Below are positions 6,327 through 14,444 of a DNA stretch of 23,472 bases, in pieces. The stretch spans positions 1 through 23,472 of the forward strand of contig JAMCTO010000059.1 in NCBI GenBank assembly GCA_023381095.1, given 5' to 3'. A program made the translations under genes and the position numbers. Below the pieces are notes generated by a model that saw only the letters and a program-made list of their open reading frames with translations, was not told where the DNA came from and ran no database searches. Origin of the DNA: Bacillota bacterium (lineage in GTDB: Bacteria > Bacillota > Sulfobacillia > Sulfobacillales > Sulfobacillaceae). Positions within the stretch are counted from its first letter, which is position 1; each line of letters starts with the position of its first letter.

Positions 6327-7431
6327 AGCGCTCCCTTTTGGCTTGCAGCAGTGCCTGCCAGGCGTCGGTTTCCAAGAGGGGTCTGAGTGCCTCTAGACAG
6401 CTCCAATCCGGTGATTCCAAACATTCGGCCACTAGATACGGGAGCTGTTGTTCCGGCGGTAGCCACTCCAATAACTGACGTCTGACCTCACGTTGCCCTT
6501 GGACCGAGTCAGGCCATGTTGCTCGCAAAAGCTGAACCGCTTGGTCCCGCTTATCGCGGCGCACCAATATCTTGGCGGTCAGCAACTTCCAAGGGTCGAT
6601 GGGGGGGTCTAAGGCAATGGCGGCTTCTACCCACCGGAGCCCTGATTCCGATGCTACATCAATCAGGATGGAAAAGCGGGATGACGCCTCCATCCGGCTA
6701 TCCGCCAGAGTGTTTAGCGCGGCATTAAGCCATGCCTCGCTTGCCAACGGAGAAAATGCGGGCCACAAGGGATCTAGTGGAATTGAAGGATTTTGCAACC
6801 CCAGGGCCCACCAATAGGGAAAAGAAGCTTGGGTCAATTTGTTCCAATGCTCTATGATAAGTTGACTCCAGCATGAGCGCCAGGCAGGCTGTTGAACCCA
6901 AGAGGGATGAAGTTGGGGAAGTACCCGGGCCAGTTGGGAATCAGTCCAACGACGAATGGTGCGCAGTTGTTCGCTGGCTTGCACCCAAAAGGCGAGACTC
7001 TTAGTGTCGTCCCAGGGTTGTTGCCAAATGGGTTTTTGCGGGTATACCAAGTGCCAGGGAAACTGACCGGCTGCCCAACGCGGAATTATTGGGTCATCTT
7101 GATACAAGAGGTTTGGAGGTGGCGGCATAAATGCGTCGGGACGCGTTACGTATTGCCATAATAAGGCGGCCAGATGGGCACAGGGTTGGGAGCGGTTGCA
7201 GGTGCAGCCCACTTCCAGACCGGCAGGTTGTACGATGCAAAATGGTACATAGGAATCTTGATAACCGTGAAGTCTAGCCAAGAGAAAACGTGAGTCATGC
7301 AGAGCGTGGGACACTCTTTCCTGGTACACGTAATCGCGGCCGTGCTGTACAATAGCACTAGACATGGAGCTTAAAAGGTCATGGACGCGCTGCTTGTCGA
7401 GCGATGCGCCGGGATATTGTCGAGTGGTCAT
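6289..7431 (-). CDS. SWIM zinc-finger domain protein
   Basis: A 380-residue protein with a SWIM finger near the N-terminus: C76-T-C78-x5-C84-A-H86, embedded in LEVGCTCNRSQPCAHLAALLW. The rest is Trp/Pro/Leu-rich and helical, with a tetratricopeptide-like feel (AIALDPPIDPWKLLTAKIL), but no second domain can be named. SWIM fingers bind DNA or protein, and bacterial members often sit beside SNF2 helicases; a helicase fragment lies at the window start. The start at ATG 7431 is clear: AAGGAGG lies 6 nt upstream. The gene is divergent from the small zinc-ribbon gene (72 nt between starts) and convergent with the nicotinate phosphoribosyltransferase. Confidence 0.86.
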   Translation of the reverse strand: MTTRQYPGASLDKQRVHDLLSSMSSAIVQHGRDYVYQERVSHALHDSRFLLARLHGYQDSYVPFCIVQPAGLEVGCTCNRSQPCAHLAALLWQYVTRPDAFMPPPPNLLYQDDPIIPRWAAGQFPWHLVYPQKPIWQQPWDDTKSLAFWVQASEQLRTIRRWTDSQLARVLPQLHPSWVQQPAWRSCWSQLIIEHWNKLTQASFPYWWALGLQNPSIPLDPLWPAFSPLASEAWLNAALNTLADSRMEASSRFSILIDVASESGLRWVEAAIALDPPIDPWKLLTAKILVRRDKRDQAVQLLRATWPDSVQGQREVRRQLLEWLPPEQQLPYLVAECLESPDWSCLEALRPLLETDAWQALLQAKRERFNPNAAPNVPRE

Positions 7432-7503
7432 GTCTATCCTCCTTACACCAGGAGATTGTATCAAATGCTGACAATGGCACGAAACAAAGGGAGGTTCGGG
7501 ACA

Positions 7504-7659
7504 ATGGAAGTAAAGTGCCAAGTGTGTGGCAAGTCCGTGATCTTGGAAACCTGGAGTGCGGAGTACGAGCAAATGAAGCAGTCCCCGCAACATCCTTTTA
7601 TTTGTCGCACCTGTCAGGACCGGATTCGGTCGGAAGCGAAAAACGAGCAACGATTATAA
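7504..7659 (+). CDS. Small zinc-ribbon protein, YlaI/DUF2197-like
   Basis: A 51-residue protein with two Cys pairs, C5-x2-C8 and C34-x2-C37, spaced as in a zinc ribbon. The start MEVKCQVCGK and the pattern HPFICRTCQDRI resemble the Bacillus YlaI family, whose function is unknown. ATG 7504 is preceded by AAAGGGAGG (7486-7494) with a 9-nt spacing, which favours it over the upstream in-frame ATG codons. It may bind nucleic acid or serve as a small metal-binding adaptor, but nothing here shows which. Confidence 0.75.
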   Translation: MEVKCQVCGKSVILETWSAEYEQMKQSPQHPFICRTCQDRIRSEAKNEQRL

Positions 7660-7684
7660 AGACCAGATCACGGCTTTATTGAGG

Positions 7685-7709
7685 GCTGTGAGAGCGGGCC
7701 GCTCACAGC
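7685..7709 (+). repeat. Inverted repeat upstream of aroH
   Basis: GCTGTGAG (7685-7692, counting one flanking G) and CTCACAGC (7702-7709) form about eight pairs around a GC-rich 9-nt loop. No T-run follows, so it is not a typical terminator. It lies 34 nt ahead of the aroH start and could affect read-through from the small zinc-ribbon gene or be an operator. Confidence 0.35.
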
Positions 7710-7742
7710 AGTCAACAAATTGTTTAAGGGAGCTAAGGATTC

Positions 7743-8123
7743 GTGATACGAGGAATTCGCGGGGCAACCACGGTGGAGCGTGACGATGCCAAGGAAATTC
7801 TAGACCATACCAGAACCCTAATTGTTGCTATGGCGGAACAAAATCATGTGGACCCTGAGGCGATGTCCAGTATTTGTTTTACATTGACTCCGGATTTGAA
7901 TGCAACGTTTCCGGCTGAAGCAGCTCGGTTAGTGGGCTGGAGGTATGTACCGGTGATTTGTATGCGGGAACTGGATGTGCCCCATGGATTGCCGAAGACG
8001 ATTAGGGTATTGATGCATGCGGAACTGGATGTGCCTCAAGCCGCGGTGCAGCATGTGTATTTAGAGCGGGCCGTAGTGCTCCGCGAAGACTTGGCAAGCC
8101 AGGAGGTTTCACGCGATTCATGA
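7743..8123 (+). CDS. aroH: Chorismate mutase, AroH type
   Basis: Converts chorismate to prephenate for Phe/Tyr synthesis; this is the monofunctional, trimeric AroH class. The 126-residue sequence follows the Bacillus enzyme closely: MIRGIRGATTVERD at the start (Arg6), TPDLNATFPAEAAR, CMRELDVPHG (Cys73, Glu76), TIRVLMH (Arg88) and HVYLERAVVLREDL (Tyr106), so all the catalytic residues known for AroH are kept. It starts at GTG 7743. Its stop overlaps the cmk start by 4 nt (ATGA at 8120-8123), so the two are translationally coupled. Confidence 0.96.
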   Translation: MIRGIRGATTVERDDAKEILDHTRTLIVAMAEQNHVDPEAMSSICFTLTPDLNATFPAEAARLVGWRYVPVICMRELDVPHGLPKTIRVLMHAELDVPQAAVQHVYLERAVVLREDLASQEVSRDS

Positions 8124-8812
8124 CAGCAGGGTCTATCCGGCAGCCGATTATCGCGGTGGATGGCCCTGCCGGGGCCGGTAAGAGCACAGTCGCCCGAAAA
8201 TTGGCGGAACGGTTGGGACTACTCTATATGGATACTGGCGCGATGTATCGCGGATTGGCTCATAAGGCACTGCGGCATGGAGTAGATCTGCGCGATGAAT
8301 CAAGTCTTGAGGATTTGCTGACCCATACTGTGATCGACTTGTACCGTGGCCGGGACGGGCAGACAGAAGTATTGGTAGATGGGGAAAATGTGACACCATA
8401 CTTGCGCACCCCGGAAGTGAACGCCAGCGTGTCGGTTGTAGCGGGGTATCCCAGCGTCCGCGTGGAAATGGTACGGCGGCTCCGAAAGTTGGCGGAACAC
8501 GGCGGGGTGGTTATGGATGGCCGGGATATCGGCACTTACGTATTGCCAGAAGCGGACGTTAAGTTTTTCCTAACCGCATCTTTAGAGGCCCGGGCCCGAC
8601 GGCGGCAGAAGGACTTGGCACGATTAGGCTATCAGGTCGCGGTGGACGTCCTAGCCCAGGAAATCGACCACCGAGACCGGCTTGACAGTACCCGGGCGGT
8701 TGCGCCACTTGCCCGAGCAACTGATGCAGTAATGATTGATACCACCAACTTGGAGGTGGATCACGTGGTGGACGAGATGCTGTCGGTATTCCGCCGCGTG
8801 GTAGGTGAATGA
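8120..8812 (+). CDS. cmk: Cytidylate kinase
   Basis: Phosphorylates CMP/dCMP with ATP. The 230-residue protein has the P-loop GPAGAGKST (residues 15-23), MDTGAMYRGLAHKAL for CMP binding, the CMK-specific insert, DGRDIGTYVLPEADVKFFLTAS, the LID-like ARARRRQKDL, and RDRLDSTRAVAPL, with the conserved Arg and Asp that hold CMP. It is linked by 4-nt overlaps to aroH before it and plsC after it, so the three form one translational unit. Confidence 0.97.
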   Translation: MTAGSIRQPIIAVDGPAGAGKSTVARKLAERLGLLYMDTGAMYRGLAHKALRHGVDLRDESSLEDLLTHTVIDLYRGRDGQTEVLVDGENVTPYLRTPEVNASVSVVAGYPSVRVEMVRRLRKLAEHGGVVMDGRDIGTYVLPEADVKFFLTASLEARARRRQKDLARLGYQVAVDVLAQEIDHRDRLDSTRAVAPLARATDAVMIDTTNLEVDHVVDEMLSVFRRVVGE

Positions 8813-9393
8813 TTTACTATTGGGTGGTTTATTGGATTGCTCGGGAAATTTTTTCTCTTTATTGCCGGATAGAAACCATCGGCTTGGAGAATGTTCCTCT
8901 GAACGATGCGTTGATGATTGCGTTGAACCACAAAAGTGTGGCGGATCCTCCTATGGCGGCCACTTTGATGCCACGCCGTGTTTACTTTATGGCAAAAGCG
9001 GAGTTGTTTCGATTTCGCCCCTTTGGCTGGCTTATTGCCAGCTTAGGGGCTTATCCGGTACACCGCGGGCATCCAGATCGCAAAGCCATTCGCCGCTCTT
9101 TGGATATTTTGTCCTCTGGGCAGGCACTGATGATCTTTCCTGAAGGACATCGCAGTGAGACCGGGGAATTGCAGGCAGCCCGGGCCGGAGTGGTCTATTT
9201 GGCGCAGAAGACAAACTGCTGGGTGCTTCCGGTAGGGATTAGCGGCGAGTATGGATTTCGCAAGACCATTCGCTACTCGGTGGGCAAGCCATTTCGAATT
9301 CCTCCGGACTTAAACCGTGAAGACGCCCAACTTCTGGTAATGCAAAAAATCGCGGAACAAATTCCGGGGGCTACATTTTCGGGGGGACCCTAA
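8809..9393 (+). CDS. plsC: 1-acyl-sn-glycerol-3-phosphate acyltransferase
   Basis: Transfers an acyl chain to lysophosphatidate to make phosphatidate at the membrane. The 194-residue length fits the short Firmicutes form. The catalytic motif NHxxxxD is N40-H41-KSVA-D46, and the substrate-binding motif is FPEGHRSETGEL (Glu112, Gly113, Arg115). The N-terminus (MIYYWVVYWIAREIFSLY) is a likely membrane anchor. ATGA at 8809-8812 overlaps the cmk stop. The cmk-plsC-S1 order is common in Clostridia-like genomes. Confidence 0.95.
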   Translation: MIYYWVVYWIAREIFSLYCRIETIGLENVPLNDALMIALNHKSVADPPMAATLMPRRVYFMAKAELFRFRPFGWLIASLGAYPVHRGHPDRKAIRRSLDILSSGQALMIFPEGHRSETGELQAARAGVVYLAQKTNCWVLPVGISGEYGFRKTIRYSVGKPFRIPPDLNREDAQLLVMQKIAEQIPGATFSGGP

Positions 9394-9441
9394 GTCACGT
9401 TCATTCATCTCATAAGGCCTGGTTTAGAAATCGGAAAATTG

Positions 9442-9470
9442 TTGGAAACTGGTTGCTTAGAGTGTAATAT
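9442..9470 (+). promoter_or_regulatory. Sigma-A-type promoter for the S1 protein gene
   Basis: TTGGAA (9442-9447) and TAATAT (9465-9470) are separated by 17 nt, near-ideal housekeeping spacing. Transcription would start around 9477. This lets the S1 gene be expressed apart from aroH-cmk-plsC. Confidence 0.6.
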
Positions 9471-9480
9471 GTAAAAGAGT

Positions 9481-9501
9481 ATGCGACGCGATTTGTCGCA
9501 T
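9481..9501 (+). promoter_or_regulatory. 5'-terminal stem-loop in the S1 gene leader
   Basis: ATGCGAC (9481-9487) and GTCGCAT (9495-9501) pair perfectly around a 7-nt loop. The stem would lie within a few bases of the RNA 5' end and ahead of the ribosome-binding site (AAGGGGG, 9516-9522). It may protect the RNA from decay or take part in S1 autoregulation. Confidence 0.45.
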
Positions 9502-9530
9502 GGTAAAGGCGTGACAAGGGGGAAGCCAAT

Positions 9531-10748
9531 ATGGATGAACGCAAACAGGCGACGGACTCTAACCACGAGCTAGAGGCGGACGAATCCCTTAATATGGAGG
9601 AGTCTATGGCATTTGTGGCACTGGAGGATGTTCATCCGGGGCAGGTCGTTGAAGGAACCGTTGTCCACATTTCATCGGATTCGGTGCTGGTTGACGTGGG
9701 CGGCAAATCGGATGGCATAATCCATCTGCAAGATTTAACCCATCGCAAAATTGATCGTCCCGAAGACGTGGTTCAGTTGGGAGACGTCATCCGCGTATTT
9801 GTTATCGGCTACGAAGGCGAGGAAGGCACGCTCAAGCTTTCCAAGAAACGCGCCGACGAGGTCGAAGCGTGGGCTCGCTTAGAGGCGTTGCAAAGTTCGG
9901 GAGAAATTATCGAAGCCCCCGTGGTTGAGGTGGTCAAGGGCGGCTTGGTGGTGGACGTGGGAATGCGGGGATTTATTCCAGCGTCTCATGTGGCCCGAGG
10001 ATATGTGGCTGAACTTGACGGGTTTTTGGGTCAAACGGTTCCGGTTCGCGTCATCGAACTCGAGCGCAATAAGCGCCGAGTGATCTTGTCCCGGAAGATT
10101 GCCATTGAAGAACAATCTAAACAACGGCGAGAACAGGTATGGAATTCGATCTCTGAAGGGCAAGTGGTTCATGGTACGGTAAAGAGTTTGACCGACTTTG
10201 GGGCTTTTGTGGATTTGGGCGGGGTCGATGGCTTATTGCATATCAGCGAGATATCGTGGGGACGCATTAATCATCCGTCTGAAGTGCTCGAGGTGGGGCA
10301 AGAGGTTGACGTCAAGATTTTGCGTTTGGATCCTGAACGCAACAAGATTTCCTTAGGACTGCGCCAAGTCTCCCCCAATCCTTGGGAAACGGTTGCCGAC
10401 CGCTACCAGGAGGGCCAATTGTACCGAGGCCGGGTAGTGCGCATTGCTGCTTTTGGAGCCTTTGTGGAACTAGAACCGGGTGTCGACGGATTGGTTCATA
10501 TCTCTCAATTGGCCTCGCATCGGATAGGGGCGCCGGCCGATGTTGTGTCGGTGGGCGATAACCTGGTGGTAAAAGTTTTGCGGGTGGATCCTGAGCATAA
10601 AAAAATCTCGTTGTCCAAAAAGGAAGCTGACGAGATGATAGCGGCTGGGATGGAGCCGGCATCTGACACTACCCAAGAATCTTCCCCGAATCAACATATG
10701 ACTGCTTATCATGCCGGTGACTGGGATGACGAAAATCCGGAATCGTAA
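9531..10748 (+). CDS. Ribosomal protein S1-like RNA-binding protein with four S1 domains
   Basis: A 405-residue protein with an acidic N-terminal tail and four S1 OB-folds at about residues 36-105, 124-190, 209-278 and 295-363. Domains 3 and 4 are the most canonical (SLTDFGAFVDLGGVDGLLHISE, IAAFGAFVELEPGVDGLVHISQ). It corresponds to Bacillus YpfD, the short Firmicutes S1 relative, which binds RNA and is not clearly essential for translation initiation as the six-domain proteobacterial S1 is. In many Clostridia IspH is fused or adjacent here; that is absent. The start is supported by AAGGGGG 8 nt upstream, and the gene has its own promoter. Confidence 0.92.
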   Translation: MDERKQATDSNHELEADESLNMEESMAFVALEDVHPGQVVEGTVVHISSDSVLVDVGGKSDGIIHLQDLTHRKIDRPEDVVQLGDVIRVFVIGYEGEEGTLKLSKKRADEVEAWARLEALQSSGEIIEAPVVEVVKGGLVVDVGMRGFIPASHVARGYVAELDGFLGQTVPVRVIELERNKRRVILSRKIAIEEQSKQRREQVWNSISEGQVVHGTVKSLTDFGAFVDLGGVDGLLHISEISWGRINHPSEVLEVGQEVDVKILRLDPERNKISLGLRQVSPNPWETVADRYQEGQLYRGRVVRIAAFGAFVELEPGVDGLVHISQLASHRIGAPADVVSVGDNLVVKVLRVDPEHKKISLSKKEADEMIAAGMEPASDTTQESSPNQHMTAYHAGDWDDENPES

Positions 10749-10757
10749 CACTCGTTA

Positions 10758-10785
10758 AAGAGAGCCGCAAGTTAGCGGCTCTCTT
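10758..10785. terminator. Bidirectional terminator between the S1 gene and bioY
   Basis: An 11-bp perfect stem (AAGAGAGCCGC 10758-10768 with GCGGCTCTCTT 10775-10785) surrounds the loop AAGTTA. It lies between convergent stops. The T-runs are short on both sides (TT within the right arm; TTTAA on the minus strand), so efficiency may be modest, but position and stem argue for termination in both directions. Confidence 0.75.
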
Positions 10786-10794
10786 GGGGTGGAT

Positions 10795-11352
10795 TTAAGC
10801 AGAAAGCTTGTCTGGTTCAGACTGTTTTTCTACCCATCGATGCATTTGCCCGATAATCGGCCATGCCAGCACGGCTTTAAGCACATCCCAACCAATAAAC
10901 GGAACGACCCCTTCTAAAAGTGCATGGCTCAAGGACGCCTTGGTGATGAGCATGAGTCCCGCTATACCGCCGATATAAATCAGCAACAATGCAATGATCA
11001 TACCGATGAACAACCGAAGCTTACCACGGCTGTGTTGCACCAACAGAGCCATGAGCCAAGCGGCAATAGGGTAAGCCCACAAATATCCGCCAAAGGGGCC
11101 AATGAACACTGCAATGCCTCGGGCTCCCTCCGCAAAAATCGGAGCGCCTAAGACCCCGAGTCCGATATAAACAATTTGACTTAAAGCGGCCCATTTTGGC
11201 GGCAGGATCCCGCCAGCCAAAAACACGCCGAATACCTGGAAGGTAAATGGTACCATCGAGAGACCGGGAACAGTAATAGCGGTAATCGCGCCTAGAGCTG
11301 TGATTGCGGCGACGAATGCCGCGCGTACCGCCCAACGCAATGATGAGGGCAT
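10795..11352 (-). CDS. bioY: Biotin transporter substrate-binding protein BioY
   Basis: The membrane S-component of the ECF-type biotin importer; 185 residues with about six membrane segments. Family hallmarks are ITVPGLSMVPFTFQVFGVFLAGGILPPKWAALSQIVYIGLGVLGAPIFAEGARG, then GPFGGYLWAYPIAAWL and the C-terminal VVPFIGWDVLKAVLAWPI. The ECF ATPases and EcfT are not nearby, so it either shares a common energising module or works alone. The start has GGGAGG 5 nt upstream. I looked for a BirA operator in the 112 nt shared with the divergent membrane-protein gene and did not find one. Confidence 0.95.
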   Translation of the reverse strand: MPSSLRWAVRAAFVAAITALGAITAITVPGLSMVPFTFQVFGVFLAGGILPPKWAALSQIVYIGLGVLGAPIFAEGARGIAVFIGPFGGYLWAYPIAAWLMALLVQHSRGKLRLFIGMIIALLLIYIGGIAGLMLITKASLSHALLEGVVPFIGWDVLKAVLAWPIIGQMHRWVEKQSEPDKLSA

Positions 11353-11464
11353 ACAAACCTCCCTGAAGTACTCATTAATGGATTTTGTCCAACATCCTAT
11401 ACTTTGTGGTCCGTCCGCTCACACTAATAATATCAGAATCTATGGGATCGAAGCGGGTGACGAA

Positions 11465-12043
11465 ATGGCGGAATTACGGACGGACTGTTTTTGGTTGGCA
11501 GCGGTTATTTTAGCGCTTTCTGGATTTGGGCGCCAGTATTGGAAACTGCCCTTAAAGGCGTATATTATGACAATGCTTGGTGCCGTCATGGTAGTGGTGT
11601 TGGGTATGGTGTGGAATGCAGTGCCCATTGCTGACGGTACGGTAAATGCGGGATTGCTATGGCTGGGGCTTATGACTTTGGTCTGGAGTATTTGGTGTGG
11701 CGGGCTGCGTTGGTGGTATCGGTGGTTGAGTTTGGCCATGGTGTTCACATTAATACGTATGGTGGCACCGTTGATCTCATATCAAGCGGTTCGTTTTACG
11801 CCTTTAGTGCCGGAATCTTTGGGTTTGGGTTTAGCTTCGGGGCTGGTGACGGAAGATCCGGTTTCCTCGTTAGGGGTGGCTTTGGGAGCGGACATCTTGT
11901 CCTCGGGGTGGGTTGCCGCGGTACGCGGTGGCCATTGGAGTTTGGGTTCTCATGACTTAACATCGGCATTGTTGGCGGGTTTATGCAGTTGGGCCATAGG
12001 GTGGGTGCGGATTCAATGGAGTTCCAGACGAGGCCCGGCTTGA
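11465..12043 (+). CDS. Polytopic membrane protein of unknown function
   Basis: I do not recognise this family with confidence. From ATG 11465 it is 192 residues with about five or six hydrophobic segments: roughly 7-21, 33-52, 62-80, 84-106, 117-150 and 165-182. Its most distinctive stretch is GLGLASGLVTEDPVSSLGVALGADILSSGW, likely a re-entrant or conserved loop. The ribosome-binding site is weak (GCGGGTGA), and the frame stays open upstream to 11300, so the start is uncertain. It sits 51 nt before der, where Bacillus has the unrelated-looking yphA/yphB genes, and may belong to the der operon. Confidence 0.7.
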   Translation: MAELRTDCFWLAAVILALSGFGRQYWKLPLKAYIMTMLGAVMVVVLGMVWNAVPIADGTVNAGLLWLGLMTLVWSIWCGGLRWWYRWLSLAMVFTLIRMVAPLISYQAVRFTPLVPESLGLGLASGLVTEDPVSSLGVALGADILSSGWVAAVRGGHWSLGSHDLTSALLAGLCSWAIGWVRIQWSSRRGPA

Positions 12044-12094
12044 CCGGACTTTCAATGCCTGGGATAATCCCTTAGGAAGAAGAGGGGGATTGCT

Positions 12095-13414
12095 GTGGGA
12101 GTGGTGGCGCTGGTAGGTCGACCTAATGTTGGCAAATCGGCCTTGTTTAATCGAATTACACAAACGCGCCGAGCAATTGTGGAGGACTATCCCGGGGTCA
12201 CTCGGGACCGCCTTTACGAACATACTGATTGGAATGGCGTTTCCTTCACGGTGGTGGACACTGGCGGTATTTGGACGGATGATCAGGATACTTTGCTGAC
12301 CATGACCCGCCAACAAACCAACCGTGCCATAGCGGAAGCCGATGTAATTGTTTTGGTTGTGGACGTCAAGCAAGGCATTACCGCAGTAGACTTGGACATT
12401 GCCGATATCTTGCGGCGCAGCGGAAAGCCGGTAGTGTTGGCCGTAAATAAGGCGGAGAGCTTAAAGTCCGGATGGGCTGAGTTTTACGATTTAGGACTTG
12501 GAGACCCTATGGGGATTTCCGCATTGCACGGTACTGGGGTTGGTGATTTGCTGGATCGGGTGGTGGAGTTGCTGCCACCAAATGATATGGATGAAGCGGC
12601 GGAAGAGGAAAAACCTATCCGACTGGCATTGGCAGGCCGCCCCAACGTGGGGAAATCCTCGTTGCTTAACGCTCTGATCGGGTATGAACGTACATTAGTC
12701 ACACCGATTGCAGGGACCACCCGCGACGTGGTAGATGCATTTATCCGTTATGAAGATCAAGACTACGTTTTGCTAGATACCGCGGGGCTGCGTCGTCCAA
12801 GCAGAATTTCCCAGCAACTTGAGGAAAAGACTGTGCAACGTACTTTGGAAGCGATTCGTCATGCCGACGTGGTGTTGTTAATGCTGGCCGCTAACGAGCC
12901 TATCAGTGCGCAAGATCAGCGCATTGCCGGACAAGTGGCGCAAAGTCGAAAAGCCGTGGTCATATTGTTGAACAAGGCGGACTTGATTAAAGGCGCAACC
13001 ACTTCACTGCAACAAGAAGCCCGAGAACAGTTGAAATTTATCCCCTATGCGGCGGTTAGGCCAATCTCTGTGGTGAACCACTGGAATCTTGACAAAATAT
13101 GGCCAACGGTAACCACAGCCTATCGTTCATTTACCACCAGGCTGGAAACTCATCCCTTAAATCGTCTCATTCAAGAAGCGGTGCATCTCAATCCTCCTCC
13201 CACAGATAAAGGTCACGCGCTGAAAATCTATTATGTGACCCAAGTCGAAACCAAACCTCCGCACTTTGTGTTTTTTGTCAATGATCCTGATTTGCTGCAC
13301 TTTAGTTATCAGCGATATTTGGAAAATCGACTGCGAGAAAAGTTTGGCTTTGCAGGGAGTCCGGTTCATTTTACCTTTCGACCTCGCACCAAGCGCATTC
13401 GGGACAATGACTGA
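12095..13414 (+). CDS. der: Ribosome biogenesis GTPase Der (EngA)
   Basis: A 439-residue double-GTPase that acts in maturation of the 50S subunit. The first G domain has GRPNVGKS (8-15), PGVTRD (33-38), DTGG (55-58) and NKAE (118-121). The second has GRPNVGKS (181-188), GTTRD (207-211), DTAGLRR (228-234) and NKAD (293-296). The C-terminal KH-like domain follows, ending RPRTKRIRDND. It starts at GTG 12095 behind AGAGGGGG. The stop overlaps the gpsA start by 8 nt. The plsY gene often found between der and gpsA is absent. Confidence 0.97.
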   Translation: MGVVALVGRPNVGKSALFNRITQTRRAIVEDYPGVTRDRLYEHTDWNGVSFTVVDTGGIWTDDQDTLLTMTRQQTNRAIAEADVIVLVVDVKQGITAVDLDIADILRRSGKPVVLAVNKAESLKSGWAEFYDLGLGDPMGISALHGTGVGDLLDRVVELLPPNDMDEAAEEEKPIRLALAGRPNVGKSSLLNALIGYERTLVTPIAGTTRDVVDAFIRYEDQDYVLLDTAGLRRPSRISQQLEEKTVQRTLEAIRHADVVLLMLAANEPISAQDQRIAGQVAQSRKAVVILLNKADLIKGATTSLQQEAREQLKFIPYAAVRPISVVNHWNLDKIWPTVTTAYRSFTTRLETHPLNRLIQEAVHLNPPPTDKGHALKIYYVTQVETKPPHFVFFVNDPDLLHFSYQRYLENRLREKFGFAGSPVHFTFRPRTKRIRDND

Positions 13415-14420
13415 CAATACGCCCTCAGTCGCCGTTTTCGGCACGGGGAACTGGGGGCTCACGCTTGCGGACGTTGCTGCCCGGTCGGGTGCTCGAGTCT
13501 CCCTCTATTGTCGCCGGAAAGAAGTCTATCATGCATTATTGGAAAGACGCCAGCATCCGGAATTTTTGCCCCATCTGATATTGCATCGCCGAGTAATCCC
13601 CACAATGGATTTCGAGACCGCCGCGGTTTCCTCGGCGCACTGGATCATTGTGGTGCCGAGCCAGCACCTTCGGCTAGTGGCACGCCAACTGCGACCATGG
13701 GTGCATCGGGATTTGCGGGTACTATCTGCGGTCAAAGGCTTAGAAATCGGCACCCACCTACGTATGTCCGAAGTGTTGCAGGATGAATGGGGTGATGATA
13801 AGGATGGCGCCCTGGGCGTGCTCAGCGGCCCTAACTTGGCTTTTGATATTAGTCAAGGCCTTCCTGCGGCGACGGCTGTTGCCTGCAGCCAGCAGGCGTT
13901 TGGAGAGTGGACGGAGCGATTGGGACGGGTTAACTTGCGCTTGTACCATCAACCAGATAGGGTCGGAGTGGAACTGGGCGGCGCCTTAAAAAATGTGCTG
14001 GCGATTGCAGTCGGGATCGCACATCAATCGGGACTGGGGGACAGTGCCAAGGCCGCTCTGATGACGAGGGGCCTGCATGAAATGGGGCGTTTAGCAGTGC
14101 GGTTGGGCGCACGACTGACGACTTTAGCCGGATTGTCGGGATTAGGAGATATGGTGGTGACCGCTTCCTCGTCTCATTCACGAAACCGCTGGTGTGGTGA
14201 GCAACTCGGTAAAGGTTTGGACTTGGACCATATTTTACACAGTACCCAAATGGTGGTAGAAGGGGTACCCACTGCCTATGCAGCACAAGAATTGGGTCAA
14301 CGTTTAGCCGTACCCCTTCCCATCACTGACGCAGTGGTGGATATATTCCAGGGAACAGAGGTGTCTCATGCAGTGGTCAAGTTAATGACTCGAGCGTTTG
14401 TGGGAGAGTCAGACCCCTAA
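13407..14420 (+). CDS. gpsA: Glycerol-3-phosphate dehydrogenase [NAD(P)+]
   Basis: Reduces dihydroxyacetone phosphate to sn-glycerol-3-phosphate, feeding phospholipid synthesis together with plsC upstream. The 337-residue protein starts at ATG 13407 inside the der tail. It has the dinucleotide fold FGTGNWGLTLA (residues 11-21), VVPSQHLRLVARQL, AVKGLE, LSGPNLAFDI, the catalytic-Lys segment ELGGALKNVLAIAVGI, GLSGLGDMVVTASSSHSRNRW and EGVPTAYAAQELG. The frame is open further upstream, but that part is only der read in another frame. Confidence 0.97.
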   Translation: MTDNTPSVAVFGTGNWGLTLADVAARSGARVSLYCRRKEVYHALLERRQHPEFLPHLILHRRVIPTMDFETAAVSSAHWIIVVPSQHLRLVARQLRPWVHRDLRVLSAVKGLEIGTHLRMSEVLQDEWGDDKDGALGVLSGPNLAFDISQGLPAATAVACSQQAFGEWTERLGRVNLRLYHQPDRVGVELGGALKNVLAIAVGIAHQSGLGDSAKAALMTRGLHEMGRLAVRLGARLTTLAGLSGLGDMVVTASSSHSRNRWCGEQLGKGLDLDHILHSTQMVVEGVPTAYAAQELGQRLAVPLPITDAVVDIFQGTEVSHAVVKLMTRAFVGESDP

Positions 14421-14444
14421 GGCAAATTTCTTTTCCAAACCCTG

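Noticed and set aside
11353..11464. BirA operator upstream of bioY
   Set aside because: No palindrome resembling TTGTTAAC/GTTAACAA; only a short TGGA/TCCA repeat at 11379-11391.
11659..11955. Plus-strand Phe/Gly-rich ORF
   Set aside because: Lies wholly inside the membrane-protein gene in another frame; the repeat-like composition comes from Gly/Leu codons read out of frame.
13266..13406. N-terminal extension of gpsA
   Set aside because: These codons are der in another frame; the family N-terminus fits ATG 13407.
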